From the NCBI GenBank assembly GCA_038237245.1, contig JBBRYY010000111.1, forward strand, positions 1-10,357: DNA of 10,357 nt, written 5' to 3'. Below, piece after piece: positions 1 to 6,694 of this stretch. The translations under genes and the position numbers were made by a program. How positions within the stretch are numbered: position 1 is the first letter of the stretch; each line of letters opens with the position of its first letter. Under the pieces are notes generated by a model, which saw only the letters and a program-made list of their open reading frames with translations, was not told where the DNA came from and searched no databases. This stretch comes from FEN-1250 sp038237245 (GTDB taxonomy: Bacteria > Gemmatimonadota > Gemmatimonadetes > Gemmatimonadales > Gemmatimonadaceae).

Positions 1-362
1 CGATAGATGTCCGCAGCGAGCTGCCACTTCGCCCCGTGCTGCAACGCCCGCCCATACGCCATCAGCCGCGGCGCCACCGTCACGATCCTCGGCTGCTCCG
101 CTACCACCATCGACTCCACGATGCTCGACAGCAGCCCGCGCGTCGTGTCGCGAATGTCCATTGCGGCTATCTGATCGCGCACGGCGTTGAGCCCCGGCGC
201 ATCGTCGATGACCACTTCCGCCCCTGACGTCATCCAGCTGTCGAACAGACGCAGCATCACCAGCGCAGCGCTCACGCTGCGCCACTCGGTGCTGTCGTTG
301 GTCAGCTCGCTGAGCTTTTCGAAGTAGGGCATGTGGGCAAGCGGTCGCGCGATACTACTCAT
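1..362 (-). CDS. Partial protein, probable TPR-repeat family N-terminus
   Basis: This leftward gene runs off the left edge of the window, so only about 120 N-terminal residues are visible. The start is ATG at 362-360, preceded by GGAGGAGTGA, a good Shine-Dalgarno sequence. The protein begins MSSIARPLAHMPYFEKLSEL. The visible part is soluble and helix-rich, with no signal peptide or membrane segment. Its end (residues about 98-120: APRLMAYGRALQ, then KWQLAADIYR) looks like the first helix pair of a tetratricopeptide repeat, where a Trp/Leu/Ala pattern precedes an Ala-Tyr pair. From memory, Gemmatimonadota carry many paralogous TPR proteins with this kind of N-terminal domain. TPR arrays mediate protein-protein contacts, but the partner is unknown here. 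The family call is a recall-based inference because the repeat region lies outside the window. An AT-rich stretch with dyad symmetry lies upstream. Confidence 0.6.
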   Translation of the reverse strand, partial: MSSIARPLAHMPYFEKLSELTNDSTEWRSVSAALVMLRLFDSWMTSGAEVVIDDAPGLNAVRDQIAAMDIRDTTRGLLSSIVESMVVAEQPRIVTVAPRLMAYGRALQHGAKWQLAADIY

Positions 363-526
363 TCACTCCTCCGTGTCGGTCTTTTCGCCCAAGGCGAGCG
401 ATCAACTTGCAAGTCAGTATCGGCCGCATCAAGCACGTCTTTAGGACTTTCACCTGACAATTTCGGACAATCTTTTGATCGCCTATCAAAAACAAGCGAA
501 TTATTTAGCCGCTGTTCAATAATCAT
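359..526 (-). CDS. Possible 55-residue small ORF coupled to the TPR-like gene
   Basis: An open frame starts at ATG 526-524 and ends at TGA 361-359. The stop overlaps the start codon of the next leftward gene in the ATGA arrangement typical of translational coupling. The product would begin MIIEQRLNNSLVF and end KRPTRRSE. It is hydrophilic and charged, with no membrane segment and no domain I recognise. Arguments against it being real: there is no clear Shine-Dalgarno sequence before its ATG, its start lies inside a dyad repeat, and its third codon positions are AT-rich, unlike every other gene here. It may be a foreign or fast-evolving small gene, a regulatory leader ORF, or simply an open stretch of upstream regulatory DNA. 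I judge the last most likely. Confidence 0.22.
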   Translation of the reverse strand: MIIEQRLNNSLVFDRRSKDCPKLSGESPKDVLDAADTDLQVDRSPWAKRPTRRSE

Positions 527-553
527 ACAGTCAATGTATGATTTTACTCATAC
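521..553. repeat. Overlapping dyad repeats, candidate operator
   Basis: Three half-sites alternate in orientation: TCATAC (523-528), GTATGA (536-541) and TCATAC (548-553). The first two extend to a perfect 8-bp inverted repeat, AATCATAC (521-528) and GTATGATT (536-543), separated by 7 nt. The second and third form a perfect 6-bp inverted repeat with a 6-nt spacer. The two dyads share the middle half-site, and half-site starts are 13 and 12 bp apart, close to one helical turn. This suits cooperative binding of a dimeric regulator. As RNA, the two hairpins would be mutually exclusive but weak. The regulator is unknown. Confidence 0.5.
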
Positions 554-572
554 CTTTTTCGACAGTTTGCAC

Positions 573-593
573 CGCTACACTCATTGAGTAGCG
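573..593. other. Small hairpin downstream of the deacetylase gene
   Basis: CGCTAC (573-578) and GTAGCG (588-593) form a perfect 6-bp stem with a 9-nt loop. The loop contains an ACTCA/TGAG symmetry that allows an alternative bulged pairing. It lies 11 bp beyond the deacetylase stop on the leftward strand, a plausible place for transcription to end. It lacks a U-rich tail in that direction, so it is not a canonical intrinsic terminator. Confidence 0.3.
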
Positions 594-604
594 CATCCCT
601 CGGC

Positions 605-1621
605 TCAGTGCGCTCCTCGCCCCAGCGCCGCGCTCGATCCCACCGGTCGCGCCACCGTCGACGGATCGCCGTCGCTCACGTAGCGCGCCCCACTCCGCTC
701 CAGCCTGTCGAGCATCTGCTCGAGCTGGTTCCCGAACACTTCCACTCGCGGCAGACGCTTCGCATCGAACGCCGGATCGTACGGACTGCGCGCCGGCCCG
801 CCCGCCACCTCGAGCACTGCATCGAAATCGTAGCGCGTAACGTGCCCGCCGCGCGGATCCTTCCACTCGCCCGACACCGCAAGCGCGCGGTTCTTTGGCC
901 ACACGCCGAGCGGAAGCGCGAACGTACGCACGCGATACCCCGGCACTGCGGAATCGATCGCCAGCGTGCCGCGAGCAATCTGCTCTTGCACCACCGCATC
1001 GCTGTACTTCCCAAGGTTGGCGTGCCAGAGCGTATGCCCGCACAGCTCGAATCCCTGCTCGACCAAATACCGAAGCTTCTTGAAGCGCCACTCCGACTTC
1101 TGCCCGTCGATTCCCTTCTCGCCGAAGAACGCATGTCCCGCCGCGCCGCCGGAGAGCACGCAAAAGGTCGCCTTGTTCCGCCAGTCCGGATGCTCCTTGT
1201 GGAACGCCACCCAAATGCCGACCGCGCTGTTCGGATCGATGTCGAGCGTTCCGTTGTGATCGATATAGCTGAACTGCGACGGCCCTGCATCATCGAAAGT
1301 GAACACGACGGGGGACTGCCCCGCCGGGAGATCGATCTTCCTGTCGATCATCTCCTCCACAGTCACCGGCCGGTAACCGCTCGCGTACAACCGCTCGAGG
1401 TCGCGTCGGAAATGGGTGCGCTCGACGTGCCAGCGGCTGTCGCTGTCGCCAAGCAGATGGTATTCGAGAATCGGAATGCGCCCCATCTCGTTCGGCGTGC
1501 GCCCGTCCGCGCTCGCAACCTCTCCCTGGGCGACGGTGCTGACGGTCGCACTGCGTGAAGAGCCCTGGCAGGCCAGCGTTGCCAGGAGTAGCGAAGCGGT
1601 GACGCGTGAGGCGCGGAACAT
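605..1621 (-). CDS. Secreted polysaccharide deacetylase (NodB-like, CE4) family protein
   Basis: This 338-residue protein belongs to the metal-dependent NodB/CE4 deacetylase family, which removes N- or O-acetyl groups from glycans such as peptidoglycan, chitin or exopolysaccharide. Three family motifs are visible. Motif 1 is VVFTFDDA, with the Asp pair at 110-111 and Ala where Gly is usual. Motif 2 is HTLWH, with candidate zinc ligands His196 and His200. A motif 3-like FALPLG lies at 234-239. The N-terminus has a basic start and a hydrophobic run (residues 9-17) ending at Cys18. The TLAC sequence is a poor lipobox, so it could be a lipoprotein or an ordinary secreted protein. The start (ATG 1621-1619) is supported by AAGGA five bases upstream. 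It follows the DUF1501 gene by 118 bp in the same direction and is probably the last gene of that operon. The substrate cannot be told from sequence. Confidence 0.88.
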   Translation of the reverse strand: MFRASRVTASLLLATLACQGSSRSATVSTVAQGEVASADGRTPNEMGRIPILEYHLLGDSDSRWHVERTHFRRDLERLYASGYRPVTVEEMIDRKIDLPAGQSPVVFTFDDAGPSQFSYIDHNGTLDIDPNSAVGIWVAFHKEHPDWRNKATFCVLSGGAAGHAFFGEKGIDGQKSEWRFKKLRYLVEQGFELCGHTLWHANLGKYSDAVVQEQIARGTLAIDSAVPGYRVRTFALPLGVWPKNRALAVSGEWKDPRGGHVTRYDFDAVLEVAGGPARSPYDPAFDAKRLPRVEVFGNQLEQMLDRLERSGARYVSDGDPSTVARPVGSSAALGRGAH

Positions 1622-1739
1622 TGATGTCCTTGAACGGGGCGGGGTGGGCCGGAAGCTTATTCATCCCGGCTCGCAAGTGCAGCTATGCCGGAGACGATCG
1701 ACGAGGCGACGCCGATACCTCTGCACCATGCACGAAAAT

Positions 1740-2984
1740 TTACATCACTCCGCTTGCGACAGTGCTCGTAAAGCCGGGGAAAAGCACATCCGAACGCGAC
1801 GCACCGAGATGCTTGCGCGCCACCTCCGCGAACACCGCGCGGAAATCCGTCGTGAGGGCGAGATCGCGCCCCTCGTTCAACTGCTCGGGCGCGAGCCCCG
1901 GCCACGCTCCGTGCACCTTGTGTCCCTGCACGTGCCCGCCGATCACGAACAGTGCGCCCGCATGTCCGTGATCGGTTCCACCATTGCCGTTCTGCTTCGC
2001 CATCCGCCCGAACTCCGACATCGTCATGATGACGACGTCGTCCATCCGGTCGCCGAGGTCGGTGACGAGCGCGGCGATCGACTGCGCGAAGTCGCCGAGC
2101 CGATTTGCGAGCTGCCCGGTCGCGCCCCCCTGGTTCACGTGGGTGTCCCACCCTCCCACATCCGCGAACGCGATCTCGAGACCGACGTCGGCCTTCACGA
2201 GCTGTGCGATCTGTCGCAGACTCTGCCCAAACGGAGACCCCGGATACTGCGCATCATGCTCGGCCGCGTACCGTTGCGGGTTCGCCGACTTCAACATTCT
2301 CACCGCATCGAAGGTCTCCGTACCGGCGCCGTGAATCAGATCCGCGGAGCCGGTGCGGTAGAGCGCCTCGAGGCGTTGCACGTCGGAGCCTGTCGCGCGG
2401 ATGGTGAAGTCGTCGAGGCTCGACATCGCGATCGTCGGCGCGGGACCTTCCATGATGCGCGGCGTCTGCTGCGCGAAGGCCACCGCGCGGAAGGGCGACG
2501 CCGGCACCCTGCACTCGTCGCACGTGCCCTTCGTCGCGAGAAAGCGGTTGAGCCATCCGTCCGGCGTTCCCTTCACATCCGGGGTGCCCGACTCCATGTA
2601 GTCCTGCGCATCGAAGTGCGAGCGCGTGCTGCTCGGACTCCCGACGGCGTGCACGGGCGCGAGCAGTCCGCGATCCCACAGCGGCTTGAGTGGCGACAAC
2701 GCGGGGTGCAGCCCGAAGAAGCCGTCGAGATCGATCGCGCCATCCGGCGCGCCCGGACGCGCGATCGCGATGCTGGGGCGCAGCGCGTAGTAGTGTGCGT
2801 CGCCGTGGGGTACCACGATGTTGAGCGCATCCGCCGCGCCGCGCTGGAAGAGACAGATGAGCACCTTCCCCTTCTGCGGCGCGGGCAGCCCCTGCGCGTA
2901 CACCATGCGCTTCAGGAACGATGGGCTCAGTCCCATCGTCACGAGCGACAGCGCGCCCGACTTGAGAAAGACACGTCGCTGCAT
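1740..2984 (-). CDS. DUF1501 family protein, Tat-type signal
   Basis: This 414-residue exported protein is of the DUF1501 family, whose fold is related to the alkaline phosphatase/sulfatase superfamily. No reaction is established that I know of. It begins MQRRVFLKSG, a twin-arginine (RRxFLK) signal, followed by a hydrophobic stretch to about residue 31, so it is probably folded in the cytoplasm and exported by Tat. Landmarks typical of the family are SHFDAQ (122-127), GGWDTH (277-282), SEFGR (323-327) and GGTDHGHAG (335-343). The Asp and His residues of these motifs are candidate metal ligands by analogy with the superfamily. The start (ATG 2984-2982) has AAGG six bases upstream, inside the last codons of the DUF1800 gene. 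The stop-to-start gap is 3 bp, so translation is likely coupled. The DUF1800/DUF1501 pairing is widely conserved and supports both calls. Confidence 0.92.
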   Translation of the reverse strand: MQRRVFLKSGALSLVTMGLSPSFLKRMVYAQGLPAPQKGKVLICLFQRGAADALNIVVPHGDAHYYALRPSIAIARPGAPDGAIDLDGFFGLHPALSPLKPLWDRGLLAPVHAVGSPSSTRSHFDAQDYMESGTPDVKGTPDGWLNRFLATKGTCDECRVPASPFRAVAFAQQTPRIMEGPAPTIAMSSLDDFTIRATGSDVQRLEALYRTGSADLIHGAGTETFDAVRMLKSANPQRYAAEHDAQYPGSPFGQSLRQIAQLVKADVGLEIAFADVGGWDTHVNQGGATGQLANRLGDFAQSIAALVTDLGDRMDDVVIMTMSEFGRMAKQNGNGGTDHGHAGALFVIGGHVQGHKVHGAWPGLAPEQLNEGRDLALTTDFRAVFAEVARKHLGASRSDVLFPGFTSTVASGVM

Positions 2985-2987
2985 GAT

Positions 2988-4718
2988 CTACCTTCGCTGA
3001 AATTCGGGAGCGCCGAGCGCGAGCCCGACGATGTTTTCGAATCCGCCGAGCGTCGCCGCAGCCGATGCGCTGTCTCCTGCCATCGGGTTCACACCGCTCT
3101 CGAGAACCTTGCGCGTGTCCGGCGAGGCCTCACCACCAAGAATTGCGCGGATGACGCCGTCGACCTGCGTCGCGCGCGGGAGCGCTTCGAGCTCCTTCGC
3201 ATCCGACCATTCGGCCAGCGATGCGCCAGGTACCCGCCCCGCCGCGACTGCGAGACCGAAGTTGATGCGCGCGAGGATGGCGCCGGTGTTGATCCAGTCT
3301 TCGCCGCGCTCGGAGTAGCCGTTCGGCGCGAGATGTCCGTAGAGCGGCTCGCCGAGCTTGGCGATCATCTGCGCCGTGCGCTGCGTGCTGTCCGGGCGCG
3401 CGCCGACCACGCGCAGTGCGCTCACGACGAGCTCGAACGGCGTCTTCACCTTCGACTTGTACGCAGCGCGCGAGAAGAATTCGGGGGAGGTGAAGATCGT
3501 GCGCAGGCACTCGCGGATGTCGCCATCGCTGCGCGTGAACGTCGCGGCGACGCGATCGACCAACGCCGGGGGCACGGAGTCGCTCACGAAACGACGAACG
3601 AGCTTCGTCGCGATGAAGTGCGCGGTGGCCGGCTGCGTCGCCACAATGTCGAGCACCTGCTCGCCATCCTCGATGCCGCGGTTCGCCGCGAGCCGGTGGC
3701 CGAGGAAGAGCTTCTCCCCCGCATCGTGCTGCGCGGGGCGGAAGATGAATGCGCCGCTCTCTCTGGGCTTCTCCACCGACCATCCGGTGAACGCGCGCGC
3801 CGCGGCGATCACGTCGGCCTGCGTGTAACCGCCATCGACGCCGAGCGTGTGGAGCTCCATGAGCTCGCGCCCGTAGTTCTCGTTGAGCCCATGCGGTCGC
3901 GGCTTCTTCGTGGTGTCCATCACCCTGCGATTCGCGCGCAACACCAGCGCGGGCCGATCCGCCTCGACCGTGCTCTCGGCGTTGTCGAGATAGTAGAGCA
4001 TGGCCGGACTCTTCGCGACGGCGCCGAGCAGGTTGCGGAACTTGCCGAGCGCGTTGGGTCGGATTGTTTCGCGATCGTAGGCCGTGAGGTAGTAGCGCTC
4101 GGGGCCCTTCCCGGCGAACACGGTAAAATGGTTCTCCCAGAAATCGACCATCACCTCTTCGAGCTGACGATCGCTGATGACTGCACGCGCGACCTTCGTG
4201 GTCTGGAGCGCGACGAGCATCTGACGCGACTGCCGTCCTGCCTCCTTGTAGCGTGCGGAGTCCGTGGCCGTGAAGTCGAGTCCCGAGAGCTTGCCACCAG
4301 CGCTGTCGCGCATGACCATCTCGCCCTGTTGCGCCATCTCCTTCTTCTTCTCGCGGATGAACTGCGCCGGCTGAGGAAAGCTGGCGAGGAGATCGGCGGT
4401 GCGCCTGCTCAGTACGGGGAAGCGCGCGACGAACTGCTCCGTCGGCTTGTCATCGATCCTCTGCGGCGAGAGCTGCCTCTCGATCCATTTGTCGACGCCC
4501 ATTGCGCGTACGCGCTCTGCATCGCCGGGGCGCGCACCGAATGCGACGCGGTTGAGCGCCTGCCGCACCTGCTGGTCCGCGGTCTGCTCGCGATGATCGT
4601 CGCGCAGGGCGACGTCGCCGCTGGCCGCCGTGGCCGTGACGCGATCGGTGCCTGCTTGCGATGTGGTACAGCCCCCGAGCACGAGTGCGAGGGCCGCATG
4701 GCGAACAGTCAGGCGCAT
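2988..4718 (-). CDS. DUF1800 family lipoprotein
   Basis: This 576-residue protein is of the DUF1800 family, commonly encoded next to DUF1501 and of unknown biochemical role. The frame is open to 4793, but I choose ATG 4718-4716. It has GGAGAG seven bases upstream and starts a clean lipoprotein signal, with lipobox LGGC at 14-17 and Cys17 as the lipidation site. The longer version would bury this signal behind 25 Arg-rich residues. Family landmarks are ALNRVAFGARPGD (54-66, the usual N-terminal motif), WENHF (194-198), NYGRELMELHTLGV (281-294), GYTQADV (297-303) followed by ARAFTGW (307-313), and TAHFIATKLVRRF (365-377). It is probably anchored on the outer face of the inner membrane or in the outer membrane. 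It is the first gene of the leftward operon, and its promoter should lie in the 89-bp gap to the divergent ABC transporter gene. Confidence 0.9.
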   Translation of the reverse strand: MRLTVRHAALALVLGGCTTSQAGTDRVTATAASGDVALRDDHREQTADQQVRQALNRVAFGARPGDAERVRAMGVDKWIERQLSPQRIDDKPTEQFVARFPVLSRRTADLLASFPQPAQFIREKKKEMAQQGEMVMRDSAGGKLSGLDFTATDSARYKEAGRQSRQMLVALQTTKVARAVISDRQLEEVMVDFWENHFTVFAGKGPERYYLTAYDRETIRPNALGKFRNLLGAVAKSPAMLYYLDNAESTVEADRPALVLRANRRVMDTTKKPRPHGLNENYGRELMELHTLGVDGGYTQADVIAAARAFTGWSVEKPRESGAFIFRPAQHDAGEKLFLGHRLAANRGIEDGEQVLDIVATQPATAHFIATKLVRRFVSDSVPPALVDRVAATFTRSDGDIRECLRTIFTSPEFFSRAAYKSKVKTPFELVVSALRVVGARPDSTQRTAQMIAKLGEPLYGHLAPNGYSERGEDWINTGAILARINFGLAVAAGRVPGASLAEWSDAKELEALPRATQVDGVIRAILGGEASPDTRKVLESGVNPMAGDSASAAATLGGFENIVGLALGAPEFQRR

Positions 4719-4807
4719 GTGTGATCTCTCCAGCGAGTACACGGTAGACTCCCGCCGCCTCCTCTCGTTAACACGGAACTTCCATCGCCGCACGGTAGTT
4801 TTCCTTG
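4719..4807. promoter_or_regulatory. Divergent promoter region, DUF1800 operon / ABC exporter
   Basis: These 89 bp separate two divergent genes and must hold promoters for both. An 8-bp direct repeat, CACGGTAG, occurs at 4740-4747 and 4791-4798. The second copy runs into TAGTTT (4796-4801), a TANNNT hexamer exactly 6 nt before the ABC exporter ATG. That is the spacing expected of a -10 element for a leaderless transcript. No convincing -35 element is visible on either strand. Confidence 0.4.
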
Positions 4808-6691
4808 ATGCCTCCTGCGCGCCGCGGACGTCCCCCTGTCGTACCCGTTCCCGATCCCACCTGGGGCGACCGCATCCGCGCGCTTCGCTACGTGCCGAAG
4901 CTCATCAAGCTCGTGTGGAACACCCATCCGCCGTACACCCTGATCATGACGGCGCTCCGGGTGGTACGATCGGTGGTGCCCGTCGCCGCCCTGTGGATCG
5001 GCAAGCTCATCATCGACCGGGTCGTCGCGCTCCGCGACACCCACGGCTCGGCCACGCCGCTCTGGCATCTCGTGGCGGCCGAGATCGCGATCGTCTTCGG
5101 CGGCGATCTCCTCGGGCGTGCATCGTCGCTCGTCGAGAGTCTGCTCGGCGATCTCTTCTCGATCCATACGAGCATCCGGCTCATGGAGCACGCAGCGACG
5201 CTGGATCTCGCGCAATTCGAGGATCCGGCGTTCTACGATCAGCTCGAGCGCGCGCGCAGACAGACCGGCGGCCGCATCGGACTGCTCTCGGAGCTGCTGA
5301 CGATGGGGCAGGACACGCTGACGCTGCTGACGCTAGGCACCGCACTCGCGGTGTACAGCCCGTGGCTGTTGGTGCTCCTCGCCGTCGCCGTGCTGCCCAG
5401 CTTCCTCGGTGAGACCCACTTCGCGGGGCTCGAGTATTCGCTGCTCTACCGGTACACGCCCGAGCGGCGGAAGCTCGACTATCTGCGCTATATCGGCGCG
5501 AGCGATGTGACCGCGAAGGAAGTGCAGATGTTCGGGATCGCGGGGTGGATCGTGGACCGGTATCGTGTGCTCGCGAACCGCTTCTACGACGATAACAAGC
5601 GGCTCTCGATCAGGAAGGGGATCCTGAGCAGCGCGCTGTCGATCTTCGGGACGCTGGGCTACTACGCTGCGTACGTCGTGATCCTCGCGCGCACGATCGG
5701 CGGGACGATCAGCATCGGATCACTGACGTTTCTCGCGGCGTCGTTCGGGCGGAGCCGGGACATCGTGCAGCGGCTGCTATCGAACGCGAGCGACATCTCG
5801 GAGCAGAGTCTGTATCTGAAGGATCTCTTCGATTTCTTCGAGATGAAGCCGAGGATTACCACGGCGAGCGGGAGCCGTCACGTGCCCGCGGTGATCACGG
5901 AGGGGTTTGTCTTCGAGGATGTCGGCTTTCGCTATCCCGAGAGCGAGCGGTGGGCGGTGCGCCACATCAGCTTCGCGCTGCGTCCGGGGGAGCGGATCGC
6001 GTTGGTGGGCGAGAACGGAGCGGGGAAGACGACGCTGACGAAGCTGCTCCCGCGACTCTACGATGCGACGGAGGGGCGGATTCTGCTCGAGGGCGTCGAC
6101 ATCCGCGAGTATGATCTCGGTGAGCTGCGGCGTGCGGTGGGGGTGATCTTCCAGGACTTCGTGCGCTTCGACATGCGTTTTGACGAGAACATCGGCGTCG
6201 GCGAGATCGACCGCGTGCGCGGGTATCTCGATCATGTCGAGGGAGACGGCGTCGAGCCCGTTGTGCCGGCGGAGCTGGTCAACGCGGCTGAGCAGTCGCT
6301 TGCCGCGTCGCTGCTGCCGCGCTTCGTGGAGGGGTATCAGCAGATGCTCGGGCGGCGCTTCGAGGGCGGGGTCGCGCTATCGGGGGGCGAATGGCAGAAG
6401 ATCGCGCTCGCGCGTGCGTATCTGCGCGAGGCGCAGCTCCTGATCCTGGACGAGCCGACGGCGGCGCTGGATGCGCGCGCGGAGTACGAAGTGTTCCTCA
6501 GATTCTCGGAGCTCGTGGCCGGCAGGATGGCGGTGCTCATCTCGCACCGTTTCTCGACGGTGCGGATGGCGGACCGGATCATCGTGCTGCAAAACGGCGG
6601 GATCGTGGAGGAGGGCACCCACGACGATCTGGTGACGCGCGGCGGGCTGTACTCGGAGCTGTTTACGCTGCAGGCGGCGGGGTATCGCTAG
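4808..6691 (+). CDS. ABC exporter: fused membrane and ATPase domains, MsbA-like
   Basis: This 627-residue half-transporter would work as a homodimer or heterodimer in the inner membrane, using ATP to export a lipid, drug or peptide. The N-terminal half carries about six hydrophobic segments (near 44-72, 87-105, 165-182, 184-203, 273-296 and 300-315). The ATPase domain has Walker A GENGAGKTT (401-409, Lys407), Q-loop IFQD (Gln449), signature LSGGE (524-528), Walker B LLILDEP (545-551, catalytic Glu549) and the switch His580 in ISHRFSTV. All key residues are present, so it should be active. I choose ATG 4808; a TTG codon lies directly before it. There is no Shine-Dalgarno sequence, and TAGTTT lies 6 nt upstream, so the mRNA may be leaderless. 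It is divergent from the DUF1800 operon and convergent with the response regulator. The substrate cannot be inferred. Confidence 0.93.
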   Translation: MPPARRGRPPVVPVPDPTWGDRIRALRYVPKLIKLVWNTHPPYTLIMTALRVVRSVVPVAALWIGKLIIDRVVALRDTHGSATPLWHLVAAEIAIVFGGDLLGRASSLVESLLGDLFSIHTSIRLMEHAATLDLAQFEDPAFYDQLERARRQTGGRIGLLSELLTMGQDTLTLLTLGTALAVYSPWLLVLLAVAVLPSFLGETHFAGLEYSLLYRYTPERRKLDYLRYIGASDVTAKEVQMFGIAGWIVDRYRVLANRFYDDNKRLSIRKGILSSALSIFGTLGYYAAYVVILARTIGGTISIGSLTFLAASFGRSRDIVQRLLSNASDISEQSLYLKDLFDFFEMKPRITTASGSRHVPAVITEGFVFEDVGFRYPESERWAVRHISFALRPGERIALVGENGAGKTTLTKLLPRLYDATEGRILLEGVDIREYDLGELRRAVGVIFQDFVRFDMRFDENIGVGEIDRVRGYLDHVEGDGVEPVVPAELVNAAEQSLAASLLPRFVEGYQQMLGRRFEGGVALSGGEWQKIALARAYLREAQLLILDEPTAALDARAEYEVFLRFSELVAGRMAVLISHRFSTVRMADRIIVLQNGGIVEEGTHDDLVTRGGLYSELFTLQAAGYR

Positions 6692-6694
6692 CAG

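Larger units (their letters stand above)
363..604. other. AT-rich intergenic/regulatory region
   Basis: This is the gap between the deacetylase stop and the TPR-like gene start. Its central part (about 395-590) is clearly richer in A and T than the rest of the window. It holds the alternating TCATAC/GTATGA half-sites at 521-553, a small imperfect hairpin at 573-593, and the weak small ORF at 359-526. On the leftward strand a TTGACT sequence (near 534-529) resembles a -35 element, but no convincing -10 lies 16-18 nt downstream of it. The region is best read as promoter and operator DNA for the TPR-like gene. Confidence 0.5.

Noticed and set aside
536..561. Plus-strand intrinsic terminator: GTATGA/TCATAC stem followed by CTTTTTC
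   Set aside because: The stem is only 6 AT-rich base pairs and no plus-strand gene lies upstream. The alternating half-sites fit an operator better.
333..587. Plus-strand open frame of 84 codons over the AT-rich region
   Set aside because: It overlaps the start of the TPR-like gene on the other strand, has no ribosome binding site and encodes a low-complexity Ser/Thr-rich product.
531..1214. A second leftward open frame of 227 codons overlapping the deacetylase gene
   Set aside because: It lies out of frame inside the deacetylase coding sequence, and its product is Arg/Ala/Gly-rich without motifs.
1622..1739. Possible separate promoter for the deacetylase in the 118-bp gap (TAAGCT on the leftward strand)
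   Set aside because: No -35 element is found at a usable distance, and a single TANNNT match is too weak to annotate.
1416..4724. A 1102-codon open frame on the plus strand, antisense to the deacetylase, DUF1501 and DUF1800 genes
   Set aside because: The three leftward genes have clear family motifs, signals and ribosome binding sites. The antisense frame yields an Arg/His-rich product without domains, a usual by-product of GC-rich codon bias.
4719..4793. Upstream extension of the DUF1800 protein to a start at 4793
   Set aside because: ATG 4718 has a good ribosome binding site and directly starts a lipoprotein signal with lipobox LGGC. The extension would bury that signal.
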